Assembly: GCA_000697355.1 (NCBI GenBank)
Contig: JNEN01000922.1
Location: 186,001-250,000, forward strand
Reading direction: 5' to 3'
Source of the DNA: Syncephalastrum monosporum B8922
Taxonomy: Eukaryota; Mucoromycota; Mucoromycetes; Mucorales; Syncephalastraceae
DNA length: 64,000 bases
Shown piece after piece: positions 23,836-34,057 of the stretch (the stretch's first letter is position 1; every line of letters starts with the position of its first letter). The position numbers were made by a program, and so were the translations under genes. The notes beneath the pieces were generated by a model. That model worked only from the letters and a program-made list of their open reading frames with translations, made no database searches and was not told the DNA's origin.

Positions 23836-24876
23836 ATGCTCCCGCTCAACACAACGCTATACACTTTTCCATCGCCACCGACATCGCCGGACTCACCAGA
23901 GAACCGGAAGCGGAAACACACGTATGACGGAGAGAACTGCAAACGGAAGAAGCTCGACTGCGGGCTGCTGGACAAGTATCTCCAGCAAGGCGGCAGCGTC
24001 AATGTACGGGACGACCGAGAAGGCTACAGCCTCTTAGTATGGGCGTGCCTGAGCCAATCCGTGTCCTCGGTCGAGCGGCTGCTGCAGCAACAAGACATCG
24101 ACATCAACGCAACGCACGGTTCGGACCGATCGACCGCACTACATATCGCAGCCGCTGCCGGATTTGCGGCCGGCCTGGAGCGTCTGCTGTCGCATACCTC
24201 GCTGCGCTGCATCGACACACGCGACGGTCGTGGCCACACCGCCCTGCACCGCGCCGTGCTGGCCAACCAACCTGGCTGCGTCCGTGTGCTCGTCCGCTCG
24301 GGCGCACGCGTCGATCTACCCGATCAAGACGATCGGCTGCCGCTGCAGATTGCGGTGCGCCACCGGGCAATCGACTGCGTGCATATTCTCCTCGCGCCCA
24401 ATCTCCCAAAGCCATTGACGTCTGGGCTGCTCCGTGATGCGATAATGGGCGGTTCGTCTGCGATACTGAAGATGCTGCTCGGGTCAGACGCGACCATCTC
24501 CTCCGATCTTATTAATCTCGCCGTCTTTTGGAACCGTATTGACTGCCTCGAGGTGCTGTTGTCAAGGCAAAACCACCCCCAGCTGTGTCTGTTCGACTAT
24601 GACAGCTCGCCGCTGTACACTGCAGTGCAGCACCGCAAGATCGACATGGTCCGCCTGTTACGTTCTCACCGCGCCAACCCGTGCCGGCCCGACGGGTCCA
24701 ATCCGTCCTTGATCTACGCAGCTGCGCATGGCTTCCTTGACATGATTCCCCTCTTGTACACTCGTTCCACCTCCTCCGCGACCGTCCGCGAAGCCATCCT
24801 CTTATCCGACGCCATCGGCATGCGTACCCTTACTTTGCACGCTTTCGCCAAAGCAGGCTTCTCCCCGTTAATCTGA
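23836..24876 (+). CDS. Ankyrin-repeat protein
   Basis: Intronless, 346 residues. A short N terminus with Pro/Ser and a basic stretch (ENRKRKHTYDGENCKRKK), possibly a nuclear localisation signal, precedes about seven ankyrin repeats. The clearest are STALHIAAAAGFAAGLERLL, GHTALHRAVLANQPGCVRVL, RLPLQIAVRHRAIDCVHILL, then weaker units and SPLYTAVQHRKIDMVRLL. No other domain is attached. Such proteins act as protein-binding scaffolds and no specific partner can be named. GC content and codon use are visibly richer than in the flanking spacer. A pyrimidine-rich leader precedes the ATG. Confidence 0.85.
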   Translation: MLPLNTTLYTFPSPPTSPDSPENRKRKHTYDGENCKRKKLDCGLLDKYLQQGGSVNVRDDREGYSLLVWACLSQSVSSVERLLQQQDIDINATHGSDRSTALHIAAAAGFAAGLERLLSHTSLRCIDTRDGRGHTALHRAVLANQPGCVRVLVRSGARVDLPDQDDRLPLQIAVRHRAIDCVHILLAPNLPKPLTSGLLRDAIMGGSSAILKMLLGSDATISSDLINLAVFWNRIDCLEVLLSRQNHPQLCLFDYDSSPLYTAVQHRKIDMVRLLRSHRANPCRPDGSNPSLIYAAAHGFLDMIPLLYTRSTSSATVREAILLSDAIGMRTLTLHAFAKAGFSPLI

Positions 24877-24991
24877 ATATACACAATCGTTATACTTATA
24901 TATCTCTCTTATTATACACTTGCACTTTGTTTTCATTCTGTTTACATACGCCCCATTCATAAAGCACGCCTTCTACTGTTTCTGCTTCACC

Positions 24992-26084
24992 TTACTGCTT
25001 GTATGTTCCGTCCTTCATCTGGCGAATGGTCGCCAGGACCTCGACCGCGCTTGCCTTTGGGTTGTGAGGCATCACACGCTCGCGCATGGATGGTTCGTCC
25101 GCGCGGAAGAATGGGTTTGTTTCCTTCTCGTTCTTGATCGTCGAGGGAGTCGTGCATGCCTGTTTTTCAGCCCACGCGATCTTGTCCTGAAGGGCTTTAT
25201 TCTCGGGGTCGACCTTGACTGCAAATTTAAGGTTGGAACGCGTGTATTCATGTCCAAAGTAGACACGCGTCGCTTCGGGCAGCGCCTTGATCGTCGAGAT
25301 TGCCTTCCACATGTCGCTCGGTGTGCCTTCAAAGAAGCGTCCGCATCCAGATGAAAAGATACTGTCATTATCATCAGAGGACATCAATAAAGACCTTCTT
25401 TCTGGCGACTTCTTTTTCTTTTTTCTTTTGTCCTGCTTGCTTACCAATCACCTACATTCACCAAGAATCAGTCTTATGCCATGACGCTAATAAGCCCACG
25501 CCTTACCTGTAAAGACCGCCTTCTGCTCGTGAGCATCGTCTGCTACGTAATAACAAATGTGGTCGAGAGTATGGCCACCCGTGCTGAGAGGCTTGATCTC
25601 GAGGGAGCCGAGATGAATGGGCTCAGACCCGGAATCGACAATGTTTGTGACACCTTGAACTTGTTTCGAACCACCATAACAGGGGACGTTGTGCTGCTGG
25701 AGCACCTTGGAGTTGCCTCCTGCGTGGTCTCCGTGATGATGTGTCGTCAAGATGCTGAAGAAGTTCATCAGTTTATGCTTCTGTTTGCGTGTGTTTATAA
25801 GAACAGAGTGCTTACGCCGAGAGCGTGTATTCGGGGAAGCGGTCCTTGAGAGCTTTGAGGACCGGCTCAGGCTCGGCAGGGTCTACAACCGCGGCTACAT
25901 GAGGTAACGTTATGAGTCTCCAAAGCACTTTCCATGTTTTTCCTTGTTCGTGTGGATTACCCTTCTGCGTCTTTTCGTCCAAGAGCAAATACGCGTAGCT
26001 GGTTACGGTTGAGCAAGCACAGAAAGGATGCGTGGATGGCTTTTCTTACTTGTCAGAGAAGCAGGGAACGGGCTGAATAATCAT
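24992..26084 (-). CDS. Hydroxyacylglutathione hydrolase (glyoxalase II)
   Basis: Six exons: 26084-26050, 25998-25961, 25894-25816, 25754-25507, a 7-nt microexon 25451-25445, and 25361-24992; 258 residues. The metallo-beta-lactamase signature THHHGDH (TTHHHGDHAGG) is present, plus GGHTLDHICYY, GCGRFFEGT and GHEYTRSNLKFA, all binuclear metal-site or substrate regions of glyoxalase II. It hydrolyses S-lactoylglutathione to lactate and glutathione. The microexon supplies the bases for G-D-C, restoring the expected metal-ligand context GD(T/C)IFSSGCGRF; without it the flanking frames do not join. Start MIIQPVPCFSDNYAYLL matches the family. Confidence 0.93.
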
Positions 26085-26903
26085 TCTGTTGGATGGGAAA
26101 GTGGAAAACCGACGAGGAGCAAAAGAGCTGCGTGTCGAGGATAAAGCACGGAAAAGGCGCATGAAATGATGATGCAACCATGAGATGGGCAGGTAAAAAA
26201 ATAAAAAATACAGGGCCGGAGTTTGACTTTTATTTTTGTGCGGGGCGTGGGTGATCTTTTTGCTGCGCGCTGATGCGGTGCACGTTCAGCAGAAGAGGAT
26301 TGCCGTTGCGTGCTTTTGGAAAATACACGCAGAAGATCTTCTCTATTTATATGTGCTTTTACTTCTAGCGATATGCTCATTAAGGCCATAGGACATGGCA
26401 TATACGAATTGATTCTGTATTTGAGACCTTTTCCAAATTTATATCTTGGTATGGACTCTGGTATTCGTAAAACCACATACTACAGGTGTGGTAATTATAA
26501 AGCTTGACCTAACGTATTTGTCATACTAGCTGGCACGCTGCATATAGAAGAAACTGTGGTTGACTTTCGTTGCTGTGCGGAGTACATGTATCAAGCGCAT
26601 CAACTATGCTGCAAAAAGGTCGAGTACGTCTAAGAAACGGCTTTAGAACCCTCCGCTGTCAGTGTGATTTGGTGTACTACATACCCACTCGAGTGTTGAT
26701 TAAGAAGATCTCTACTCACAGAGGAGCATCTGCAAATGGAATTGATGAAGTACAATCGAGCCACAATAATATATTCCAAAAAATATGTATCTGTCTTATT
26801 CCATGACAGACTGTGCTTCTTTATGCAAACCCTGCCTCTTGAATTCATTCGCATGGAAAGTAGCAGTGGTAGAGTATAAACAAATAACAAATAATCATGA
26901 AGG

Positions 26904-26908
<5 letters not shown>

Positions 26909-26935
<27 letters not shown>
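26909..26935. repeat. (TG)n microsatellite
   Basis: Uninterrupted TG dinucleotides, about 13 units. Confidence 0.95.
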
Positions 26936-27030
26936 ATCACGATGAACGAAAATGGTGATGATAAAACGACAGTTGCAAGTTTTGATAAAATAAAGCGAGC
27001 AAGAAGCAGGTCCCGTTCGCGTTCGTCTGT

Positions 27031-27539
27031 TCACAAATTATAAGTTAGTTTTCTGCATGCCTGCGTATCATGCATGACATTGATGCAATCCACATGCATA
27101 TCTACAAATCGCTTTCCCGGAATACTGACCCGGAAATCGACTGTGATAAAATGGTGCGTAGGGACGTCCTGCGTACCTGAAGAGGGATTATATGCGATTA
27201 CCCGATGCTGAGCTCGACACGTCCAACGAGCCATCATGAAGCAGGTACTTGTTGCAATGTCATAGTTGGGTAGACTTTAGGATCGAGACAACACCGAGAT
27301 TGCAAGATATTCAAATAGGTGTTGTAAGTGTTTGAGCCAGAGGGTGTTTTCGATCGTGGTTTTATCACTGACGATCGGACGGTGTATATATGAAGCGGAG
27401 CCTCGATTGTCGCGGTTGCATGGTGGTACGCAGAACGTGTTCGAAAAGCACATCCGTCAAACGTGCTGCCAGAAGCTGCGACATAGTCTTCGTTCACTGT
27501 GCCATTGGGTGCTGCATGGGACATTGGAAGAATGTGCAA
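27031..27539 (-). CDS. Hypothetical small protein, tentative two-exon model
   Basis: Two frames, 27539-27249 and 27207-27031, join in phase across a 41-bp GTACCT...CTCAG intron to give 155 residues beginning MHILPMSHAAPNG and ending KLTYNL. Without splicing the first frame stops at 27234. The second part (ITVDFRVSIPGKRFVDMHVD) looks like beta-strand protein. No signal peptide, no membrane segment and no known domain is visible. The intron is shorter than those of its neighbours, so the model is weak, and the sequence could be non-coding. Confidence 0.3.
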
Positions 27540-27898
27540 GATATGATGGCAAACTGAATGGAAGATACGAAACGTGAAGACAGAAAAATAAGAAGCCTTT
27601 TTTTAAAAATAGGCGGAAGCCCCTCATCTGTGGGTTCCCCAACCAACCTTGATCCCCTTTCAGCGCAAAAAAAAAAAAAAAAGTCAAAAGAAGGGATACA
27701 GAAGCAAGCACTGTTATGGGATGAGTGGCTGACCCGGGGAGAGAGTTGTGTTGTTGTTGTGGTCACAGCAGACAGATACATGCATACAGGATGGAATAAC
27801 ATACACATACACATACAGTATACTGTAAGATAGGCGCGGTGCTGGTGCTGGTGCTGGTATGTCACAATCCCTTCTTCTTTGCTGCTGCAGCACACGTG

Positions 27899-28030
27899 TG
27901 CCCTTTCTTTCTTCTCTCGCTTTTTCCCGTTTTATTTTTACTTCTTTCTTCCTCTTCCTCTTTCTCTTGTTCTCTCTCTTTTTCTCCTCTCCTCTCCTCT
28001 TTTCTTTTCCCTTTCTGTTTTTTTCTTTCT
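27899..28030 (+). promoter_or_regulatory. Long pyrimidine tract directly before the EB1 start
   Basis: About 130 bases almost only C and T, ending 3 bp before ATG 28034. CT-rich blocks just upstream of, or around, transcription starts are common in strongly expressed fungal genes. This one is unusually long. Confidence 0.6.
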
Positions 28031-28033
28031 GCT

Positions 28034-29220
28034 ATGGGTGAATCACGAACGGAGCTTCTGGCCTGGCTGAACGATCTCCTCCAGCTCAACTACACCAAGA
28101 TTGAGCAAGCAGGCACAGGTAACCTTCACGCTCAACATAGATCGTTTCGGCCATCCGGGAATGAAAACTCAACGAGATGAACAGGTGCTGCCTACTGTCA
28201 GATCATCGACTCGATCTATGGTAAGAGGAGACGGCCCGACGCGCCTGGCTTGCCCGACCCCCGAACAGCCCCCCAAGCTGACCCGCGTTTCGTTTTTCTC
28301 TCTTAATTTCGCAGGCGACGTCCATATGACCAAGGTCAAGTTCGATACAAAGCATGAATATGAATACGTCGGCAACTACAAAGTGCTGCAGCATAGCTTC
28401 GATAAACACAAGTACGTCATTCTCACATCATTTGGTTTCGTTGTACTCATCGGAAACGCGGTCTGTCTCTATAGGATTGATAAAGTAAATCCGGGATGGC
28501 TGCCAATTCTCTACGGTGGCATGTCTGATTTTGATTGTTGATTTCTGATGTTTGATTGCCTAGGTTATCCCGGTCGACAAGTTGATGAAGTGCAAGATGC
28601 AGGACAACCTCGAGTTCATGCAATGGATCAAGCCGTTCTGGGAGCAAAACTTTCCCGGCGGTGATTATGACGCCCACCATCGACGCAAGGCCGGTGCGGC
28701 CAAGGCTGCTTCTGCACGAACAGGCGCACCTGCCTTGGGCGGTGTGCGCACCAAGCCAGCCGCAAGACCGGCTGCTGGCGGCGGTGCGGGTGCGGGAGCA
28801 CGCACGCCAGTGACGCGTGTGTCCGCCACGCCGCGCGCGACACCGGACAAGTCCAATGCTGCGTCGTCGGCCAAGATCGTGGAGCTCAACAAGCAGCTCT
28901 CGGAGCTCAAGCTGACCGTCGATGGCCTTGAGCGCGAACGGGATTTCTATTTTGGCAAGCTGAGAGATATCGAGATCCTCGTGCAGGATCAGCTCGATGC
29001 GCTCAAGGCAGAGCGGAACGGTGAGCCCGGTGAGGATCCTGACGTGCTCAAGGATATCCAGGCTGTCTTGTACAGCACCGAGGTAATGACGGATAATTGT
29101 ATACATAAAAAGGGGATGGAGGTAAACTGATGGTCATTTCCGCTATAGGATGGATTCGAGGTGCCTCCGGAAGAAGAGGGCGAAGAAAATCTATTGGAGG
29201 ACGACGAGGAAACATTTTAA
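28034..29220 (+). CDS. BIM1: Microtubule plus-end tracking protein EB1/Bim1
   Basis: Six exons: 28034-28118, 28185-28220, 28315-28411, a 10-nt microexon 28475-28484, 28564-29082 and 29149-29220; 272 residues. The N-terminal calponin-homology domain is complete ([70 protein letters not shown]). An Ala/Gly/Arg-rich linker follows, then the EB1 coiled coil ([20 protein letters not shown]) that dimerises and recruits partners. The tail ends ETF; many EB1 proteins end with EEY/F, and here DDEETF is close to that CAP-Gly-binding motif. It binds growing microtubule ends and acts in spindle positioning. The dynactin p62 subunit gene lies 5 kb away. Confidence 0.93.
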
Positions 29221-29500
29221 AAGAAAAAAAAAAGATACCTGTTCTCTTTTTGTCCTTGGGGCTAGGCCCAAGGAGAGTCTCCCACTTCTCGACTGCATAG
29301 CATCAAAGAGAAAGAAAAGTATATCATTCGAACCCGGCTGCCCTGCGACGGGCAGCTTGCATACACACACACACACACACAACACACGTATTTTTTGTTT
29401 CTCAATGCAATGTGACTGCTTGTATGAGTTGCGCCGTACAAAGAAAGGGCACTTCTTTGTTTCACAAGCCCGCAGAGGGTTGCGTTGTTTTATTTTTGAC
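29221..29500. other. Spacer with two tandem hairpins between EB1 and FMT
   Basis: Just after the EB1 stop, TCCTTGGG (29253-29260) pairs perfectly with CCCAAGGA (29267-29274) around a 6-nt loop. About 60 bp on, GCTGCCC (29337-29343) pairs with GGGCAGC (29350-29356), also with a 6-nt loop. A (CA)n run follows at 29362-29381. The stems would lie in the EB1 3' UTR and may help 3' end formation or RNA stability. This is inference from symmetry alone. Confidence 0.5.
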
Positions 29501-31261
29501 ATGTTCCTGCAACCGGTGGCACATTGGCCGACTCGGCCGTGCGTCGCATGGACTCACATACGCTTCTATGCCACAAAGCCAGCCTCGCGTAGCCCGAGAT
29601 CGCCTCCCAGTCGATCTCCATATAAGAAGCCGTTTGTCAGAAACGAGGTTGCCAAGCGACGAGAGTGGGATCAAGGAGCCGCGCCTAGTAAAACTCCTGC
29701 AGAAAAGTTTCGGATCTTGTTCTTTGGCACCGATGAATTCGCTGCTCAGCATTTGAAGGCACTCGTCCGAGCGAAATGCAAGTACACGCCTTGAGGCCTG
29801 CACCAGCAAAGCGTTCTGACTGACTGACTGACTGACTGACTGACTGATTTTACTTTAGCCCAAAAGAACTCTGTCATTGAAAGCATCGATCTCGTCTGCC
29901 CTCCCGATCGCTGGACAGGACGCAAAAGGGAGATCCTCACACCGAGTAAGTAGGCTCGCACCCCGTATGAGAAAGAGAAAGAAAGAAAGAAAGAAAGAGA
30001 TAGAGAGAGAGCGTCTTTTGCTTACGAGAATGGATAGGTCCGACGCGTGGATTGGCAGAGCTGTACAATATCCCTGTGCATTTCACGCCCTCAGGGTGCA
30101 AGAACCTAAAGGAATGGCAGATGCCCGAGAAGCCGTACGATCTCGGTGTGGTGGTCTCCTTTGGCTATTTCATTCCACCCCCCGTCATCCAATCCTTCAA
30201 ATACGGCGCTATCAATGTCCATCCCTCTCTCCTACCGCGCCATCGTGGTGCGGCCCCCATCCAGCATACCATCCTGACCGGCGACGATGAAACGGGTGTC
30301 ACTGTCCAGGAACTCTCCGAAAAGGCCTTTGATGCCGGTCGTATCCTCACACAAAAGACGCTGGTAATGCTGTGCATACGAGAATTAAGGTTTCCATTTC
30401 TAACCCGTCATTAGCCCCTTGATAACGTTGCGGCACCCAGATTCCGCGAACTCAAGGACGAGCTGGCGGGCATCGGAAGCGACTTGCTCCTGGGTACATT
30501 GAACGACTTTCATGCTTACAAGGTACGCCGGACCAGAGGAGAAAGGGTGGGTCTCACAGGCTAATCTTTCTAATGGATTGGATGATCAGGCCAATGCCAA
30601 GGAGCAGGATGAATCACTTGTGACTCAGGCACCCAAGATCGAAAAGTCGTGGTCCGAGGTCGACTTTAGCGAGATGACGGCATGGCAGATAGAACAACTC
30701 CACCGCGCGATTGGTGACCAGGTAAACCAACAAGGACAGGACGTCATAGCGAGATACGGAAAGAATTAACACGTCCGGCGGTAGTATCCTATCCGTACAA
30801 CCTTCACCTTTTCTCGCATCAAGCGGTCCAAGAAGATCAAGCAAAAGTTCCACGAAGTGCAGCTCCTGAACATCTACATGCCAGAATCCTCGCCGGTCTA
30901 CGAGATGGATCCGCCCCTGGAACCCGGGTGGTTCATATACGTTGAAACGACCAACAAGAAGAGCCGGTGGGGCAAGGACCTCCATATCGTGTGTGCCGAC
31001 GGCAACGTGATCGCCGTGCCGCACGTCAAGGTGGCAGACAAGACGGTGGTGAGTGCACGTGATTTCAAGAACGGATATGAAATCCACAATGGCATCGGCT
31101 GGTTCGGTCACGTGGATGAAACCGAGGTGACGCCTGGAATGAGCGGTGTGCGCATCACGAAGCGACGTGAAGAATATGCAAAGACGATGCGCAAACGCAT
31201 GGGTCTGCGTAAGAAGGACTTTGAGCGCTTGTACAACGTGAAGGTGAATGCAAGAGGTTGA
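29501..31261 (+). CDS. FMT1: Mitochondrial methionyl-tRNA formyltransferase
   Basis: Six exons: 29501-29777, 29859-29945, 30038-30363, 30415-30522, 30590-30721 and 30785-31261; 468 residues. The N terminus (MFLQPVAHWPT..RFYATKPASRSPR) is a typical mitochondrial presequence. The formyltransferase domain follows: RILFFGTDEFAAQHL, VVSFGYFIPPPVI, and INVHPSLLPRHRGAAPIQH with the catalytic Asn-His-Asp type signature (the Asp comes in GDDETGVTVQ). The C-terminal tRNA-binding domain (YPIRTTFTFSRIK..., CADGNVIAVPHVKVADK) ends in an extra basic tail of about 50 residues. It formylates initiator Met-tRNA in mitochondria. The first intron uses a GC donor (GCAAGT) and contains an ACTG repeat; only this choice keeps the frame. 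Confidence 0.9.
29816..29847. repeat. (ACTG)n tetranucleotide repeat inside an intron
   Basis: About eight tandem ACTG units within the first FMT intron (29778-29858). Every unit also resembles a branch-point (CTGAC), so the intron offers many equivalent branch sites. Confidence 0.9.
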
Positions 31262-31677
31262 GTGTAATATGATACAAAATATATATATATATATATAGAC
31301 ATGAACCTAAAACGAATGACGGGTTTGTATGCTAAACGAAAGTGAAGAGGGAAATGAATGGATCAATGAATGTAATGAATGAATGAATGAGTGAATGAGT
31401 GAATGATTGATGGAATGAATGCGTTGGGTTTTTGGGGGGCGGGAAGAGAGGATCGGGGTATGCTTTTGTTTTTAGACAGGAAAGGGAGGGGCCATATTTG
31501 GTGAGAGGTATTTACAAAAAGAACGAAATGACTGGTGTGGGGCGTGCGAATAGTGTTTCCCGTTGGCACGAACAGGTCAGAAGGAGGGTGGAGGATAGTG
31601 AGTGACGAAAAATGAGAGGGGGAGTATGTACACATAGAAAAAAATAGCGAATCAAAACAAAACGGAGTAGAAAACGC
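31262..31677. other. Intergenic with (AT)n and (TGAA)n repeats
   Basis: Between convergent FMT and PX-PB1 genes. (AT)n at 31279-31298 lies just after the FMT stop; imperfect TGAA/TGAG tetranucleotides run from about 31353 to 31420. No coding signal. Confidence 0.6.
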
Positions 31678-32838
31678 CTAAGCAATGCAGCGCAACGTGA
31701 CCTTATCCAAGCGAACCCAGAGAGAGCTTTGGGCACGGGCGAGGTCGGCTTCACGCGTGATGAGGGTCGCGGTGGACGTGTCCACAGAAAAGGAGGATTC
31801 CGCACTGGTGTTGGACGAAGCCGAGGAACGGGTATCATTGAACAGGAGCGTAAAGTCCTTGGGCAGGTCGAGGTCGCAAAACTTTTGGAGGATGCGCGCG
31901 CGCAAGTCGGCCAGCGTCGCATTGCGGGGCACCTGGATGACAATGATATTGTCTCTGTCGTAGATGACCTTGATCTTGATCAGACGCAGGGTAGGCGACG
32001 TCGAGGGACTGGGGAGGAAGACGCTGGTGGCGCAGGTGCTTTGGCTTTCATGGCTGGAGGACGAGGTGGAGCTGATCATGCTCGCGCTTGTGACCGGCAT
32101 AGGTGGCAAAGGCGGCGACGAGGACGGGTGGGGGTTGCGACGCCAGCGCATCATGCTCTGGGCATGGCTGCACAGGGACGAGATGGTCGATGTGGACGGG
32201 GACGGCGTGGGCATGAGTGGCGGGGAGGAAGGCGTGAGAGGCGGTGACATGGGCTGGTACTGGCTCGTGGTGCTCTGGATGCTGAGCGTGCTGAGCGTGC
32301 TCGAAGTCGTGGGCGAAATTGCGAGCGGGTGGATGCTGGAGGTGGTGGAAATAGTGCTGTCCTGCAGCAGGATCGATTTCCTCAGGCGATCTTCGCGCTG
32401 CAATCCAAAGAATTCAAGCACGGGTAAGGACTGGGCAATGGCAGGTGGGAGGACAAAGAGGTCACGCAGAAATCCGTTGAGCTCGTCGACGCGATGCTTC
32501 TTTTGCTGGTTGGGCAGGAGCTGCAGACGCTTGTGAGCGAGTTTCGGGATCCGCGGACCTGCCGACCGGACGTTGGGAGTGGGGAAGGCTTCGTGGAGTT
32601 GTTGTGAAAAGTGCGCAAAGTCCTCATACCGACGCGAAATCGTGTAGGGTTGGCGAGCCATAGGCTTCTTGCCCGGACAGCCGTTGACAAGTCGGATGTC
32701 GGTTTGCATAGGTACAACCTTGATGCTATACCAGAGCTTCGGATCGTTCTCCCGCCGCTCGACGGTCATGACCGTCGCGTGCTGAACGGGTGGTGCAAGT
32801 TTAATACCTGAAGCTGGACACTTTTTGGAGCGAACCAT
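31678..32838 (-). CDS. PX and PB1 domain protein
   Basis: Intronless, 386 residues. Residues about 20-150 form a PX phosphoinositide-binding domain: LWYSIKVV, the RRYEDFAHFSQQL motif with the lipid-contacting Arg-Tyr, the PxxP-type loop (IPKLAHKR) and a helical end VLPPAIAQSLPVLEFFGL. A Ser/Thr/Pro-rich linker of about 130 residues follows. The C-terminal part (LIKIKVIYDRDNIIVIQVPR, LADLRARILQKF, FTLLFNDT) is a PB1 fold. PX-PB1 together occurs in the polarity scaffold Bem1/Scd2, but there two SH3 domains precede PX. None is visible here. Probably a membrane-associated adaptor in polarity or NADPH-oxidase-type signalling; that role is inference. Confidence 0.85.
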   Translation of the reverse strand: MVRSKKCPASGIKLAPPVQHATVMTVERRENDPKLWYSIKVVPMQTDIRLVNGCPGKKPMARQPYTISRRYEDFAHFSQQLHEAFPTPNVRSAGPRIPKLAHKRLQLLPNQQKKHRVDELNGFLRDLFVLPPAIAQSLPVLEFFGLQREDRLRKSILLQDSTISTTSSIHPLAISPTTSSTLSTLSIQSTTSQYQPMSPPLTPSSPPLMPTPSPSTSTISSLCSHAQSMMRWRRNPHPSSSPPLPPMPVTSASMISSTSSSSHESQSTCATSVFLPSPSTSPTLRLIKIKVIYDRDNIIVIQVPRNATLADLRARILQKFCDLDLPKDFTLLFNDTRSSASSNTSAESSFSVDTSTATLITREADLARAQSSLWVRLDKVTLRCIA

Positions 32839-34057
32839 TATTATTTAATAATGCTACGTATGCGGATATAAGAAAAAGTGTAAAAAAAGAGAAAGAAATA
32901 GTGCGTTTATATGTGCTTCATTCACCACGCACCACTATATATAGACGAAGAAACTTTTTTTTTGCTTCGATTTTGCTTCAGATAAGGGGGAATGAAGGAG
33001 GATGCACGAAAAAAGGCAAGTTATTGGGGGGAGCATGTCAACCCCTTTCTTGGGGGATGGACATCTTTATTTTGTTTCTCTGCGTTTTTGCCTCACTATT
33101 TCTTTGTTATTTTGAGTGTACCCCAGAAAGAGGCGATGGTCAGGCCCTTTGCTTTCTGGATTCATTCCAGAGCAGTGGGGACTCCATGCATACTTCAAGA
33201 GCGTTTCTTTATATTGTCAGCAAGATTCAAACATAAAGAATTGGAGATATCCAAATCAAGCGAATTCATCAAATATGAGAATACTGTGTATGTCGATGAA
33301 GACGAAAAAGTGGTGTGCATTCTGTTGAGACCGTTCCAGAATCACTTTCTTTCCTTTACAGATAATGAAATGCTACCGTGAGAAGCTTGGGCCAATCAGG
33401 CTGCAAGCCAGCTTTCATCGCTGGCGAGCACATGTACATGCGTCATGCATCCCATCTACTGCCAGCACCAGCACCAGCACCCGTCCATCCACTCACACAC
33501 CTACACACACGCATCCGACTCATGCTCCACAAAGGCAATCCATAACGGAATCTGATCCGTGACAAACAAACAAGTTTTTTTTTCTTTTTTACCTTTTTTA
33601 AAACTCACTTTGACAAGCTGACTCCTATTCATTTACAGGATCACACGTTCTGTCATAAACCTTTTTGCCGTCTATTTTCTTTGTGTAAGTGTGTGTAAAC
33701 TTAGTGTGAGCGTGCTCGGACTTGTTGGTCCGTTCTCTACTTTATTATTTTATACGACTCCCTGCATCCCAATTCATTTGGATATTCCTACTCATTGCGA
33801 TGAGTGATGATCCTAACGCAGGCCATGCGACTGATATGCTCCCTTTGCATTCTCCCCTATAGAAAAAATAGTATTGGCTTCCGGACTGGATGATGCCATG
33901 CAGCACCATCAAAATGTAGATTTGATTTTTTTTTTACTTGCCTGAAGCAAGTGGTTGCTGGGATTCTGCAACTGAGCTTGAAACAATTGGAGAGCCGCCG
34001 CCGCGAGTGTTGGATTAAGCCGAGTGCGACATCCGCTTTTGAAGGTCGAGTAGCGCG
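32839..34057. other. Intergenic, no gene seen
   Basis: 1.2 kb. Overlapping short plus-strand ORFs (32901-33381) do not extend and have no family features. A CCAGCA/CACACC-rich patch (33460-33510) gives a low-complexity Ser/Thr/Pro/His frame. The right end is the dynactin promoter. Confidence 0.5.

Larger units (their letters stand above)
26085..28033. other. Intergenic with one weak gene candidate and repeats
   Basis: About 1.9 kb. Contains a (TG)n microsatellite at 26909-26935, a weak spliced ORF on the minus strand (27031-27539, listed separately), a poly-A run at 27666-27681 and a long pyrimidine tract before the EB1 start. The rest shows only short frames without family features. Confidence 0.5.

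Noticed and set aside
29320..29360. Sequence ATTCGAACCCGG resembling a reversed tRNA B box
   Set aside because: No A box at the proper distance and no acceptor stem; the hairpin there has another shape.
32901..33381. Overlapping short frames downstream of the PX-PB1 gene
   Set aside because: Three frames are open at once and none shows a domain; probable leader and spacer sequence.
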